DNA from: Gorillibacterium timonense
GTDB lineage: Bacteria; Bacillota; Bacilli; Paenibacillales; NBRC-103111
Length of the DNA: 64,000 bases
Direction: 5' to 3'
Assembly: GCF_001457415.1 (NCBI RefSeq)
Contig: NZ_LN881724.1
Span: 186,001 to 250,000, forward strand
Shown: positions 50,637-60,900 of the stretch, in pieces
Position numbering within the stretch: position 1 is the stretch's first letter
Layout: every line of letters starts with the position of its first letter
Made by a program: the position numbers and the translations under genes
The notes under the pieces: model-generated
Databases searched by the model: none
Told to the model about the DNA's origin: nothing
What the model saw: the letters and a program-made list of their open reading frames with translations, nothing else

Positions 50637-52973
50637 TTAAACCACTTTATTCATCTTTCTATACATCGCCGGAGTCACGCCATATCTCTTCTTGAACGCG
50701 ACATAGAACGTGTTTAAGGAAGTGAAGCCGTACTTCTGGATGATGGGCTCGATCGGATCATCGCTCGACAGCAGCTCTGCGCAGATGATATGCAGACGCT
50801 TCTCGGAGATCGTCTCCGTGATGGAGCGATTGGTCTCCAGCTTATACAGGTTTCGCAAATAGTTGATCGAGAGCCCGAGCTCATCCGCAAGCATCTTCGT
50901 GGTCAGATTGGGATCGGTCAACTGGGCATCGATCATGTTGTCGACTTCCTTCACCAGGCTGGCTTTCTTGGAGCCGCTGTGTGCGGCGGATATGGCCTCC
51001 AAGGTTTGGAGAGTCGTGGTCTTCATCCAGTCTCCGACCGTTTCCAGAGTTTCCAGCTTGATGATTTGATTCTCCACCGAGGTCAGCCCCCATGAGCTGG
51101 ACAGGATCACCTGCGGAATGGCGACTTGGAAGGAGCGGCGAACGAGCATGAAAAAGGTGATGAAGGACATCTTCGATTCAAAATAAGGTCTTTCGCCAAG
51201 CAGAGCGAGCGAGGAAACGATCAGCTTCATGAGCGCTTCGGCATCCTCTTTTTGAATGGCTTGGATGATTTGCCTTTCCAACTCGATTGGCAGGTTATAG
51301 AGCTGATCCGGGTTCCGGTTGATTTGGTCTTCCTTCACCAAAGCTCCATGGCCCAGCCGGAACCTCTCCTGAGTCATTTCATAGGCCGTCAGATAGCCCT
51401 CATGAAGCTCCGCCAAGCTTTCGATGGATCCGCCGCATGCGACCGTCGTCCCGATGGACAAGTACTGCCGGACAAGCTGTTGAGACTCCTTCAGGTTATC
51501 GGCATAGCGGGCCGCTGATTCACCCTTCTCCACCGGCAGCAAAACGGCGACATGATCCGTTCCCATGTCCACGGCCAGAATGCCCTTCGGGAAGAGAGGG
51601 ACAAGCGATTCTTCGATAATATTGGACATCGCGAACCGCAACAAGCGCCGGTCTTTCTCGGAGTAGTTTTGCACGAAAGCGGGAAACCGATCGATCCGGA
51701 AGATCGCGATGGACAAGTTCTCCTCCGGAATGTTGATTTCGAGCTTGCGGTAGGACTCACGCGCTTCCGCAATCGATTGTGTAAGCCCTCCCAAAAGCTC
51801 GCGTAAAATTCGCTCCCGTGCGATGAACTTGTGCTCTCTTCCAAATTCGGTCAGTTCATTGATCTTTTCATACTGGGAGACGAACACGTTGGACAAATAA
51901 GCGAGCTCATCGGATTCTCTCTGTTCGTCTTGCTTTTCCGCATGATGCTGCCGCATGACGTTCTGCACGAGCTCCTGGATCGGAGAATAGACCCTTCTGG
52001 ACAGGAGAACGATGACCCCGAGCGAGACGAAGAAGAGGCAGACAAACAGGAGGAGAGTCAAGTTCCTCAGAAAGTCGACCTTGCCCAAGATCAGTGATTT
52101 CGGTGTCGTTTCAAAAAAACGCCAGGTTTGAATGCCGCTGATGGACGTGTGGGTATAGACCATCATTTGCTCTGGGCCGTTACTCGGCTTGTATAACCGC
52201 CAGCCGCTTGTGCTTGTGCCGTCCTTGCCCGCGCCGCTGATTTCCCGGATCTGCTCGTCATTCAATCGAACCGTGCTGAAGACCAGCTCATTCTTGTCGT
52301 TAAGGACGAAAAGGTCGGTCTCCGGAGAGCTTCCGTTATTTTCGAGAAGGGTCATGATGCTGTCGGCATCCACATTCAGCACAAAGGCCGAGATCGATTT
52401 GCCGGTTTCGTAAGGGACGATGGCAGTAATGACCCTCTTGTCTTTTGCGGAGCTCAATGGAAGATGAATGGTCCGGGGAATCAGGAACACCCCGTCCGTT
52501 ATCTTGCGGCTGCGAAGCCGATCAAGCACTTCCTGATCGTAAAAGTCATCAAAGGTCGTTAAGCCGAGCCGGGAATCGATGACGCTGCGGGTATAGTCGT
52601 TGATCAAATAAACCGAATCGATGGAGGGATTGCCGTTCTTCACATTCATTAACCGGGTCCATACCGTATAAGTTTCGAAATCGGAGTGCTCCTCGGACAA
52701 GGCGTAGGATTCCATTTGACCGTCCGAGCTGGAAGAGTAAGCGTAATTCATGGACCATTCCATGAGCTGTGTCGTGTTTTTGGCGCCATTGATCAGTTGG
52801 GATTCCGAATGATCCCCAATCTCGCCCAGCAAGGTCTTGGCGTACAACCCGTACAGGGCAACGAAAGAAATGGCCAACACAAAGACATTGGCGCTGACAA
52901 AATAAATGATGAGCTTCATGAAGGTCGTGCGCTGCTTCATCGTTTTCCACCGGGATTGTTTAAGTAATGCCAT
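50637..52973 (-). CDS. Membrane-bound AraC-family regulator
   Basis: A 778-residue one-component regulator. Residues ~19-45 are a transmembrane helix (LIIYFVSANVFVLAISFVALYG), a ~260-residue extracellular sensor follows, a second helix (LTLLLFVCLFFVSLGVIVLL) lies near 310-330, and the C-terminal ~95 residues are an AraC HTH: NLTTKMLADELGLSINYLRNL and EPIIQKYGFTSLNTFYVAFKKRYGVTP. A middle segment (LSIAIFRIDRFPAFVQNY) looks like a degenerate GGDEF-type domain. Such proteins in Paenibacillus regulate a neighbouring sugar importer; here the divergent gene is exactly such a permease. Start at 52973 is chosen for GGGGGA 8 bases upstream. Confidence 0.88.
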   Translation of the reverse strand: MALLKQSRWKTMKQRTTFMKLIIYFVSANVFVLAISFVALYGLYAKTLLGEIGDHSESQLINGAKNTTQLMEWSMNYAYSSSSDGQMESYALSEEHSDFETYTVWTRLMNVKNGNPSIDSVYLINDYTRSVIDSRLGLTTFDDFYDQEVLDRLRSRKITDGVFLIPRTIHLPLSSAKDKRVITAIVPYETGKSISAFVLNVDADSIMTLLENNGSSPETDLFVLNDKNELVFSTVRLNDEQIREISGAGKDGTSTSGWRLYKPSNGPEQMMVYTHTSISGIQTWRFFETTPKSLILGKVDFLRNLTLLLFVCLFFVSLGVIVLLSRRVYSPIQELVQNVMRQHHAEKQDEQRESDELAYLSNVFVSQYEKINELTEFGREHKFIARERILRELLGGLTQSIAEARESYRKLEINIPEENLSIAIFRIDRFPAFVQNYSEKDRRLLRFAMSNIIEESLVPLFPKGILAVDMGTDHVAVLLPVEKGESAARYADNLKESQQLVRQYLSIGTTVACGGSIESLAELHEGYLTAYEMTQERFRLGHGALVKEDQINRNPDQLYNLPIELERQIIQAIQKEDAEALMKLIVSSLALLGERPYFESKMSFITFFMLVRRSFQVAIPQVILSSSWGLTSVENQIIKLETLETVGDWMKTTTLQTLEAISAAHSGSKKASLVKEVDNMIDAQLTDPNLTTKMLADELGLSINYLRNLYKLETNRSITETISEKRLHIICAELLSSDDPIEPIIQKYGFTSLNTFYVAFKKRYGVTPAMYRKMNKVV

Positions 52974-53211
52974 TGTGGAGGTCCCCCGATTGTCTATATA
53001 CGTGTGTTTGCAGAACTCATTGTAGCATAGAAGCGCTTTCCGTAAAGCCACTTTGATGGTTCCTGCAAGTGTGATGCTTTTGGGAAATCGGCGGATTTAT
53101 GCATGTAGGAAGCATCGTTACATGCTGAAATTGCGGGGGAAGCTGGAGCTTGCTATGGTGTTGTCAGACGAAAGGCCATCACGAAATCAATTGACGAGGG
53201 GGTAGCAAGAC

Positions 53212-54150
53212 ATGCAACAGGTCCAAAGAAGGGGGATGCGCTACAAGCTGAAACAGATTGCGCGGAGTCCTTTTCTATATGGGATGGCGTTACCGGGGCT
53301 GCTGTTTTTTCTTGTATTCAGTTATTTTCCGATCTACGGCATTATGATCGCGTTTAAGGATTACGACTATTCGCTCGGCATCACGGGAAGCAAATGGGTG
53401 GGATTCAAAAACTTCAATTATTTCTTTACGTCGAACGATTTCTGGGTGATCCTGCGCAACACGCTGCTTCTGAACGTTTTGTTCATCGTGTTTACAACGG
53501 CGGCAGCTGTTCTGATCGCGCTCATGTTTAATGAAATCCGCAACAAATACTTCAAGCGCATCTCGCAATCGCTCATCTTTCTCCCCTACTTTATGTCCTG
53601 GATTGTCATCGGGATGCTGGTCCAGTCGTTCTTCGGCGGCGAGCAGCCTCCGGTGAACACCTGGCTGCAGAACCTGGGCATTGCGCCGGTGAACTGGATG
53701 TTTGAGCCTCACATCTGGCCATGGCTGCTGACCGTCATCCGGGTATGGCAGGGAGCCGGCTATCTGTCGATCATCTTCCTGGCTGCGATAACGGGCATCT
53801 CCGAAGAGCTATATGAAGCGGCGCGCATTGACGGGGCCTCTAAGATGCAGATCATGATGAAGATCACCCTGCCGCTGCTCGTTCCTACCATTTCAATCAT
53901 GACGCTTCTCTCGGTAGGCCGGATCTTTAACGGAGACTTCGCGATGATCTATGCCATTATCGGAGATAACTCACTCTTGTATCCGACAACGGATGTCATC
54001 GACACCTTCGTCTTCCGCTCGATGAGACAGCTTCACGACTTCGGGATGTCCTCAGCGGTAGGCTTGTTCCAATCGGTGATGGGATTGATCTTCGTCATCG
54101 GCGCCAACGCGATTACCCGCAAGATGTCCAAAGAATCTGCTTTGTTCTAG
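53212..54150 (+). CDS. Sugar ABC transporter permease (LplB type)
   Basis: A 312-residue CUT1-type permease with about six transmembrane helices. It shows LFFLVFSYFPIYGIMIAFKDYDY and the coupling motif EELYEAARIDGASKMQIMMKITLPLLVPTISIMTL (EAA motif). It imports oligosaccharides with the second permease and the binding protein that follow. GAGGGGGTAGCAAGAC precedes the ATG. No ATPase gene is in the operon; LplBC-type importers commonly use a shared MsmX ATPase encoded elsewhere. Confidence 0.93.
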   Translation: MQQVQRRGMRYKLKQIARSPFLYGMALPGLLFFLVFSYFPIYGIMIAFKDYDYSLGITGSKWVGFKNFNYFFTSNDFWVILRNTLLLNVLFIVFTTAAAVLIALMFNEIRNKYFKRISQSLIFLPYFMSWIVIGMLVQSFFGGEQPPVNTWLQNLGIAPVNWMFEPHIWPWLLTVIRVWQGAGYLSIIFLAAITGISEELYEAARIDGASKMQIMMKITLPLLVPTISIMTLLSVGRIFNGDFAMIYAIIGDNSLLYPTTDVIDTFVFRSMRQLHDFGMSSAVGLFQSVMGLIFVIGANAITRKMSKESALF

Positions 54151-54160
54151 GAGGGAAACC

Positions 54161-55039
54161 ATGAGAGAGACTACGTCTGACCGGGCCTTTACCGCGATGG
54201 CTTATGTGATTCTGAGCTTGTTCACGCTGTTCTGCATCGTTCCTTTTCTGCTCATGATCATCGGCTCCTTCACTCAAGAGAGCGAACTCATCGTGAACGG
54301 ATACAGCTTGTTCCCGAAGCACTTCTCCACGGCGGCTTATGAAGCTCTGCTCCATTCCAGCGCGCTGTCGCAGGGGTATCAAATTACGATTCTCATCACG
54401 ATTATCGGTACGCTCTCTGCACTGACGATTTCGGCGATGCTTGCTTATTCGATCTCCAACAAGCGCAATGTGCTGAAAACGCCGCTTCTGCTCTTCTGCT
54501 ACCTGCCCATGCTATTCTCGGGAGGGATCATTCCCTTCTACATCGTGGTCAGCCAGTGGCTGCACCTGCAGAACAGCATCTGGGCACTGATCCTGCCGCT
54601 GCTCTGCCAGCCGTTCCTGGTTTTCCTTCTGGTCAGCTTCTTCCGGACGGTACCGGAGGAACTGGAAGAAGCGGCGCGGATCGACGGCGCCAATGAGATG
54701 AGGGTGTTCTTCCAGATCATCCTCCCGATCTCCAAGCCGATTCTCGCTTCCGTAGGCTTGTTCTACGCGCTAAACTATTGGAACGACTGGTTTATGGGAC
54801 TCATGTTCGTCGACAACGAAAAGCTGTTCCCGCTGCAGCTGATCCTGCGCCGGATGGTCTCCAACATGGAAGCGGCGAAGAATCTGATTCCGGCTTCTGC
54901 GGCGATCTCGACGCAGGCTCCCACCTATGGCGTGAGGATGGCAACCACTGTGCTCACGATCGGACCGATCATTCTGCTGTATCCGATGTTGCAGAAATAT
55001 TTTGTCAAAGGCTTGACGGTCGGCGCAGTAAAAGGATGA
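54161..55039 (+). CDS. Sugar ABC transporter permease (YtcP type)
   Basis: A 292-residue CUT1 permease, partner of the preceding one. It starts with a membrane segment FTAMAYVILSLFTLFCIVPFLLMI and has the EAA motif in PEELEEAARIDGANEMRVFFQIILPISKPIL. GGAGGGAAACC lies before the ATG, 10 bases after the previous stop. The binding lipoprotein follows. The last residues FVKGLTVGAVKG are the typical C-terminus of this subfamily. Confidence 0.93.
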   Translation: MRETTSDRAFTAMAYVILSLFTLFCIVPFLLMIIGSFTQESELIVNGYSLFPKHFSTAAYEALLHSSALSQGYQITILITIIGTLSALTISAMLAYSISNKRNVLKTPLLLFCYLPMLFSGGIIPFYIVVSQWLHLQNSIWALILPLLCQPFLVFLLVSFFRTVPEELEEAARIDGANEMRVFFQIILPISKPILASVGLFYALNYWNDWFMGLMFVDNEKLFPLQLILRRMVSNMEAAKNLIPASAAISTQAPTYGVRMATTVLTIGPIILLYPMLQKYFVKGLTVGAVKG

Positions 55040-55111
55040 ATGCCAATTGCAGCTATATCCGGGAAACCGGTTATCGCATAGAAGCCTTACACATTTGAGG
55101 AGGGTTATGAA

Positions 55112-56662
55112 ATGGCTCGAAACAAAATGATCAGCACCGTTTTGGCCGGAGGACTATCGATGTCTTTGCTGCTGACGGGATGCGGGGGAGGCGGAAGCAG
55201 CGCTTCCCCGAGCGCCTCGGACGCTAACGCGACGAACAGTGCGAGTCCCGCCGCCACATCGACGGCACCGAAGGAAGTTGTGGAGCTGAAGGCGTATTTC
55301 CCGGGAGATAAGCCTTCCGGTTTCGAAGATGTTCTGAAAGCGGTTAATGACAAATTAAAAGCAGATAACGTAGGCGCTTCCTTAAACATCAACTTCCTCC
55401 CCTGGTCGGACTACGGCAACTCGGTATCGGTCAAGATGTCGGCAGGCGAAGCCTTCGATATGTACCTGGACGCTCCGTGGCTCTCGATGTCGCAGATGAT
55501 TGCGAGCGGTTCCATCATTCCGCTGGACGACTTGGTTGCAGCGCGTAAGGAACTGAAGGAATCGATTCCGGATCAAATGTGGGAATCCAACAAATTCGGC
55601 GGCAAGATCATGGGGATTCCGCTCGGAACGACCCAGGGACCGATGAACGGTTTCCTGATCCGCAAGGACCTGCGTGAGAAATACGGCATGTCGGAGCTGA
55701 AGACGGTTGCCGATGTCGAGAAGTTCCTTTATACCGTGAAGGAAAAGGAAACGACGATCAAGCCCTTTGTTATCGACGGTCGCAAAGCGGATAAACTGGC
55801 CCTTATCTTTAACGATAACGTAAACACGAGCAAGGACAGCGACCTGGAAACCACCGTCTCGATGTTCTACTATTCCTTGACGGATAAGAAGGTAGTTGGG
55901 GCCTGGGATAATGCGTCTCTGAACCAGCCACTGGAACGGGTGACGAAGTATTACAAGGACGGCATCCTGTCCAAGAATATCGCCCAGGAGCAAAATGCTC
56001 AAACTTTGTTCAACCAAGGGAAGTATGCAGCTACGTACTATACGGCTGACGGAGTGGAAGGGCTGAAGTACCTGGATGCCATGAAAAACGAAGGCGTTCA
56101 GCTGGAAGCCGTAATTCCGAACAGTGATGATGCCGCCAAACCGTATTCCACATTCCAACAATGGAACTTCCTTTCGATCCCCAAAGCTTCTAAGCATGCC
56201 GATCTGGTCATGGACGTAGCCAACTGGCTTTCGATCAAAGAAAATCATGACCTTCTGGAATACGGCATCGAAGGAAAGGATTGGGAAGCTGTTGGCGATA
56301 CCAGCTACAAGGCGCTATCCAACTATTCCTTCCCGGGTTACGTGCTGACCTGGCGTCCGGGCCTCGTGCGCACCCCCGACAACATGCTGCCGGACGACAA
56401 AGCATTCTTTGAAAAAGCGAGCAAATCCGATAGCTTTACGCTCAGCCCGATCGCCGGCTTCAGCTTCAATGCGGAGCAGGTGAAGACGGAATACGCCAAG
56501 ACCACGCCGTTCTTCGACTCCGTCTTCCTGCCGCTCGTTCAAGGCGTCCTTCCGGCTGACACCGGCAAGAAAACGCTGAAAGACAAGGTCATGGGAGTCG
56601 GCGGCCAAAAGGTCATCGACGAGATTCAAAAGCAAATCGACGCGATTGTAGCCGGAAACTAA
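55112..56662 (+). CDS. Extracellular sugar-binding lipoprotein (LplA type)
   Basis: A 516-residue lipoprotein. The signal MARNKMISTVLAGGLSMSLL is followed by the lipobox LLTGC and a Gly/Ser/Ala-rich linker. The mature SBP domain has FLPWSDYGNSVSVKMSAGEAFDMYLDAPWLS, GIPLGTTQGPMNGFLIRKDL and repeated aromatic-rich binding segments. It delivers an oligosaccharide to the upstream permeases. GAGGAGGGTTATGAA precedes the ATG. The ligand is probably a mannoside-type oligomer, judged only from the GH130 gene that follows (inference). Confidence 0.9.
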   Translation: MARNKMISTVLAGGLSMSLLLTGCGGGGSSASPSASDANATNSASPAATSTAPKEVVELKAYFPGDKPSGFEDVLKAVNDKLKADNVGASLNINFLPWSDYGNSVSVKMSAGEAFDMYLDAPWLSMSQMIASGSIIPLDDLVAARKELKESIPDQMWESNKFGGKIMGIPLGTTQGPMNGFLIRKDLREKYGMSELKTVADVEKFLYTVKEKETTIKPFVIDGRKADKLALIFNDNVNTSKDSDLETTVSMFYYSLTDKKVVGAWDNASLNQPLERVTKYYKDGILSKNIAQEQNAQTLFNQGKYAATYYTADGVEGLKYLDAMKNEGVQLEAVIPNSDDAAKPYSTFQQWNFLSIPKASKHADLVMDVANWLSIKENHDLLEYGIEGKDWEAVGDTSYKALSNYSFPGYVLTWRPGLVRTPDNMLPDDKAFFEKASKSDSFTLSPIAGFSFNAEQVKTEYAKTTPFFDSVFLPLVQGVLPADTGKKTLKDKVMGVGGQKVIDEIQKQIDAIVAGN

Positions 56663-56744
56663 CCATTTGGCAGAAGCATGGGCCGGTTCAAGAAGCACTG
56701 CCGGCCCTGTTTTTTCCTGACAACAAGAGGAAAGAGGAGATAGC

Positions 56745-57809
56745 ATGCCAGTCGTACGCAGTGAATGCAATCCGGTGGTGAAGACCGCCGACGTTAAGCC
56801 GTCCCGCCCCGATTTCAAAGTGCTCGGAGCCTTCAATGCCGGAGTAGCTACTTACGGGGATGAAACCATTCTTCTGCTTCGGGTAGCCGAAGCGCCGGTA
56901 TCCGATCGCGATGACGAAATCCTCATTCCCAAGCTGAATGAAGGGACGGGCGAAGTCGAGCTCGTCCGGGTATCGTTGAATGATCCGAGATACAGCTTTG
57001 CGGATTCCCGCTTTGTCGCGGAGAATGGGCAAATGGTTATGCTCACCTCGATGTCCCATCTTCGTGTCGCGCGGAGCAAGGACGGCTATCATTTTACGGT
57101 GGAGGATACTCCCGCCCTCTTCCCGCAGACCGCCCTGGAAGCCTGGGGAATCGAAGACCCGCGCGTCACTCAGATCGGAGACAAGTATTACATCACCTAC
57201 AGTGCGGCATCGGTCCGTGGAGTCGGCGTCGGCCTAGCGGAGACGAGCGACTTCCGCACGTTCAAGCGGCACGGGATCATGATGGCGCCCGAGAACAAGG
57301 ATGTCATGCTGTTCCCGGAGAAGATCGGGGACAACTACTTTGCTCTCACTCGTCCGGTTCCCCATTCCTTCGGAGCTCCGGAGATGTGGATCGCCGAATC
57401 ACCGGATCTCAAGCATTGGGGTAATCACCGCTTCCTGATGGGGCTCCGTCAACAGTCCTGGGATGGCGGACGGATGGGCGGAGGCGCGGTGCCGATTCGT
57501 ACAGATCGCGGCTGGCTCGCCCTGTACCACGGGGCGGATACCAAGCACCGCTACTGCATGGGAGCCGTACTGCTCGATCTTGACGATCCGGGCAAGGTGG
57601 TGGCGCGGTCGACGCGTCCCTTCATGGAGCCGGAAGCGGATTATGAGGTGAACGGCTTCTTCGGTGGAGTCGTGTTCTCCTGCGGCGCTCTGCTGATCGG
57701 AGATACCATCCGTATGTATTATGGAGCTGCCGACGAAGTGATGGCAGTGGCGGATATTCCGCTGGCCGAGATTTTCGATACGTTGTCCTACGAAGAACCG
57801 TTGGTTTAA
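56745..57809 (+). CDS. Glycoside hydrolase family 130 protein (mannoside phosphorylase type)
   Basis: A 354-residue cytoplasmic enzyme with no signal peptide. GH130 features are FKVLGAFNAGVATYGDETILLLRVAE at the start, the acidic catalytic region AWGIEDPRVTQIGDKYYITYSA (general acid Asp in GIEDPR), and WDGGRMGGGAVPIRTDRGWLALYHG. Most GH130 members phosphorolyse beta-1,2- or beta-1,4-mannosides and release mannose 1-phosphate. It follows the importer genes and is presumed to work on what they bring in. GAGGAAAGAGGAGATAGC precedes the ATG. Exact linkage and substrate cannot be read. Confidence 0.9.
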   Translation: MPVVRSECNPVVKTADVKPSRPDFKVLGAFNAGVATYGDETILLLRVAEAPVSDRDDEILIPKLNEGTGEVELVRVSLNDPRYSFADSRFVAENGQMVMLTSMSHLRVARSKDGYHFTVEDTPALFPQTALEAWGIEDPRVTQIGDKYYITYSAASVRGVGVGLAETSDFRTFKRHGIMMAPENKDVMLFPEKIGDNYFALTRPVPHSFGAPEMWIAESPDLKHWGNHRFLMGLRQQSWDGGRMGGGAVPIRTDRGWLALYHGADTKHRYCMGAVLLDLDDPGKVVARSTRPFMEPEADYEVNGFFGGVVFSCGALLIGDTIRMYYGAADEVMAVADIPLAEIFDTLSYEEPLV

Positions 57810-57827
57810 GTTTCTGTGTCAGACAAG

Positions 57828-57861
57828 AGGGGAGCCATTTCACACGAAATGGCTTGCCCCT
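57828..57861 (+). terminator. Strong hairpin between the GH130 and SLH-glycosidase genes
   Basis: AGGGG and AGCCATTTC pair with GAAATGGCT and GCCCCT. There is no T-run, so it may act as an RNA stabiliser or partial terminator within the operon. Confidence 0.6.
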
Positions 57862-57942
57862 GCAAATTATCGCAGTTTCCCTATGTGAAAAGTGTAGATA
57901 GAAGACTTGCTTCAACGTTAAGACTCTAAGCATTGGAGGACG

Positions 57943-60900
57943 ATGAATCGAATGAAAAAATGGATATGTGCCTCATTAATCTTGTCTTTGGTCGCATCTG
58001 TATTTTCTGTAAATCATGTTGACAGCGCTTACGCGTCACCGCCGCAGGATGGAGGGACGAATGCAGCGGTTGCGATGACCTCGGCTCAGCTTGCGGACAG
58101 CACGGCCACTCAGCAGCGATGGCTGTCTGTTCCAGATTCCCGCATTGTGCTAAACCCGGGCAATCATCCGGATAGCGGCGCTCATTTTCCGCTCGGAAGC
58201 GGTTATTATGTTCAAGGAAAAGCCAAGGGGCAGGATCGGCTGCTGGAGACCTTCCAGGCAAGTGGGATGGTACCTCCCAAGGGCGGTGAACAAAGACCTG
58301 TCAAGTTTGATGAGCCGTTCGACAATCTCTCGACCAATGACTGGAAGACTTCCGGTGTAACCGCCTCCGCAGTGGATGGCCGTGCTGTGGTCACGACAAC
58401 AGGTGACTGGGGGAGCATCACCTCCAAGGAGATCACACTGAACCTTACCGAATCGCCTTACCTGGTGGTGACGGTGCCGAAAGCGACCGGCAAATGGGCG
58501 CTCAAAATCGACAAAGGCTATCAGCGGATGGTCCAGTCGGACACGACCGATACAGGCTCCTTTCTGTTTGACCTCAGGACCTTGTCTGAGACGAAGGAGC
58601 TGACGGGAGACCAGACCTTCAAGGTCATGCTCTTTGTCAGCGGAGGAAGCGGGAACACGGCCGAATTCGATTCCTTGCAATTTCAAGGGGCCCCGGCAAC
58701 GGGGGGATCTGCAAACCCCGATGAGGGCAAGGAGATCGGCTTCCTGGATGAATTCGATTCCTTTACGTATAAGCTGTGGAAAACGGCAGAAAGCGCCGGC
58801 AACGATACCGTTATGACCTTCGAGGACGGGCTCAGCAAAATGACGATCGGCTCGAATGCCGGCTACGGCGCTATCGAGCGTCAAGTGACGGTCAATCTCA
58901 GCGAGACTCCGTCGCTCAGCATCAAAGTTCCGGAGACCACCGGGAAGTGGGCCATCAAGCTCAATACCGGAGGATCGTATGAACCGTATGTCCTTCAGAA
59001 CGACACTTCGGCAACGGGCGTCTTTACATACGACCTTGCCGGAATCACGGGCTGGTCGGGAGTCAAAACCTTCAAGATCAAGATTTTCCAGGTTGGCGCT
59101 CAGGGCTCCTGGACGAAGCTCGACCGCTTAACGATTCACGCCGATGACCGTTGGCTGAACACGGCATCTACGTCGCAGACGACGTGGCGCCCCGAAGCGA
59201 TCGATTACAGCGGGACCTATGCGGCAGGCACGGTTACGGGCTCCGATCTCTTCTATGACACCGAATCGGCGACGCGGACGATCCACTCCGACTTGTCTTC
59301 TGGAGCTGTCGCGGTCGCTGGCGAGTACACCGGCTCCGCAGCCTTTGCAGCCGATCGGAGCGTTCTGACGGTCGTTGACAAGGATCGGGATTACACGTTT
59401 GCGATTGCTTTGCCGGAAGGAACGACTCCGCTCTATTTCTCTTCGGCCAATGACGTGCGTCTGGGTCGCAACGCGATGGAGACGCCTTCTTCGGGCTCGG
59501 GTTACTGGGTTGCGACCTTGCCTGGCAAAGGGGACTATGCCGTCGGCGTCGGTTATGCCGTCGGTGGAGATGCGAACGCCGCCAACACAGCTGTCGAGAG
59601 AGCAAGAGCGGCGGCAACGCTTGAGGGAGCGGCGACCAGCCGAGCTCACTATGCTGAGTATTGGGATAACTTCCTCGCCAAGGTTCCGGTTGTGGAGGAT
59701 TTCAATATCCTTCATGTCAATCAGGTCGGCGTTACCCCGGAAGATGTGAAGCAAATGTACTATATGGCATGGATCGGGCTTTCTCAGAACATCCTGCCGC
59801 CAACGCCCGAGCGCGGGGGATCGCATCGGCAGATCGCGACCGGGAAACCTTCGATGTACACGTCCGGACCGCGCGGAGCGGAAGCTTCGGCAAGCTGGGA
59901 TTCACTCTTCGGCATGCAGTTCATGGCTTATGTCGAGCCGGATATCGCATGGGAGACCTTCGAGGGCATGATGGCGGGAGTCGAGTCGGACGGGAAACTT
60001 GGAGGCGAGTCGCTCCCCGCCCGGAAGGCGCAAACCGCTTGGATTCTCTATGAGGTAACCGGAGACAAAGAACGACTTGCTGGAATTTACGACAATCTGG
60101 TCAAGCATTTGCGGTGGGCAGCCAAAAATCTGCGCTGGAGCTTCGGCGACGGCGGCCCGAATGAACGGGACGGAGAGTTCGTCATCTCCCTCATCATCGA
60201 TTACGGGTATGCGCGTCAAATTTCCGAGCTGCTTGGCAAAACGGCGGATGCAGCAGAGTGGGTAGACTCGGCGCTGAAGCTGAAGGAAGACTACAAGAAC
60301 TGGTTTTTCCCGAAGAAAGGCACCACTCTCTATAAACATTGGCTGGACGGCAGCCGACCAGACGATACCGGGTTGACCATGTATGTGACAACGGGGCTTC
60401 ATGTGCCTGAGCTTCCCGAATATTACGTCAACGAACTGGTCGATCGCTTCCACTCCGAATACAATCCGGCCATGCAGTTGGCGGGCTTGGGTAATGAATC
60501 GCTCAAAGCGCCTGACGCTCAATTCATGACTTACGGACTTCTGGATCAGGGCAAGGTTGAAGAGGCCACCGTGCTGATCCATTCGTTCACCCGCGATATC
60601 GTGCGGACGAAGACCTTCGCAGAGGTTTACCAAAAGTCCTCGGAGGATATCACGGCGATTCCTATTGCAACGAGCATCTATCCATCCATCTTCGGCAACA
60701 TTCATCTGATCGATAACCTGTGGATAGCCAATGGCTATCGGATGGACCTGGGCGCTCCCGCATTCGTCCGGCTGCCCGAATCGACCGGTGGAATCAAGGG
60801 ACTCACCTGGATGGGCAAAGGCTTCGATGCGGACATTGACGGTTCGACCATCCGGATGACCGGAGAAGCGACGGAGCTTCCCGGCGCTTATTCCAAGATT

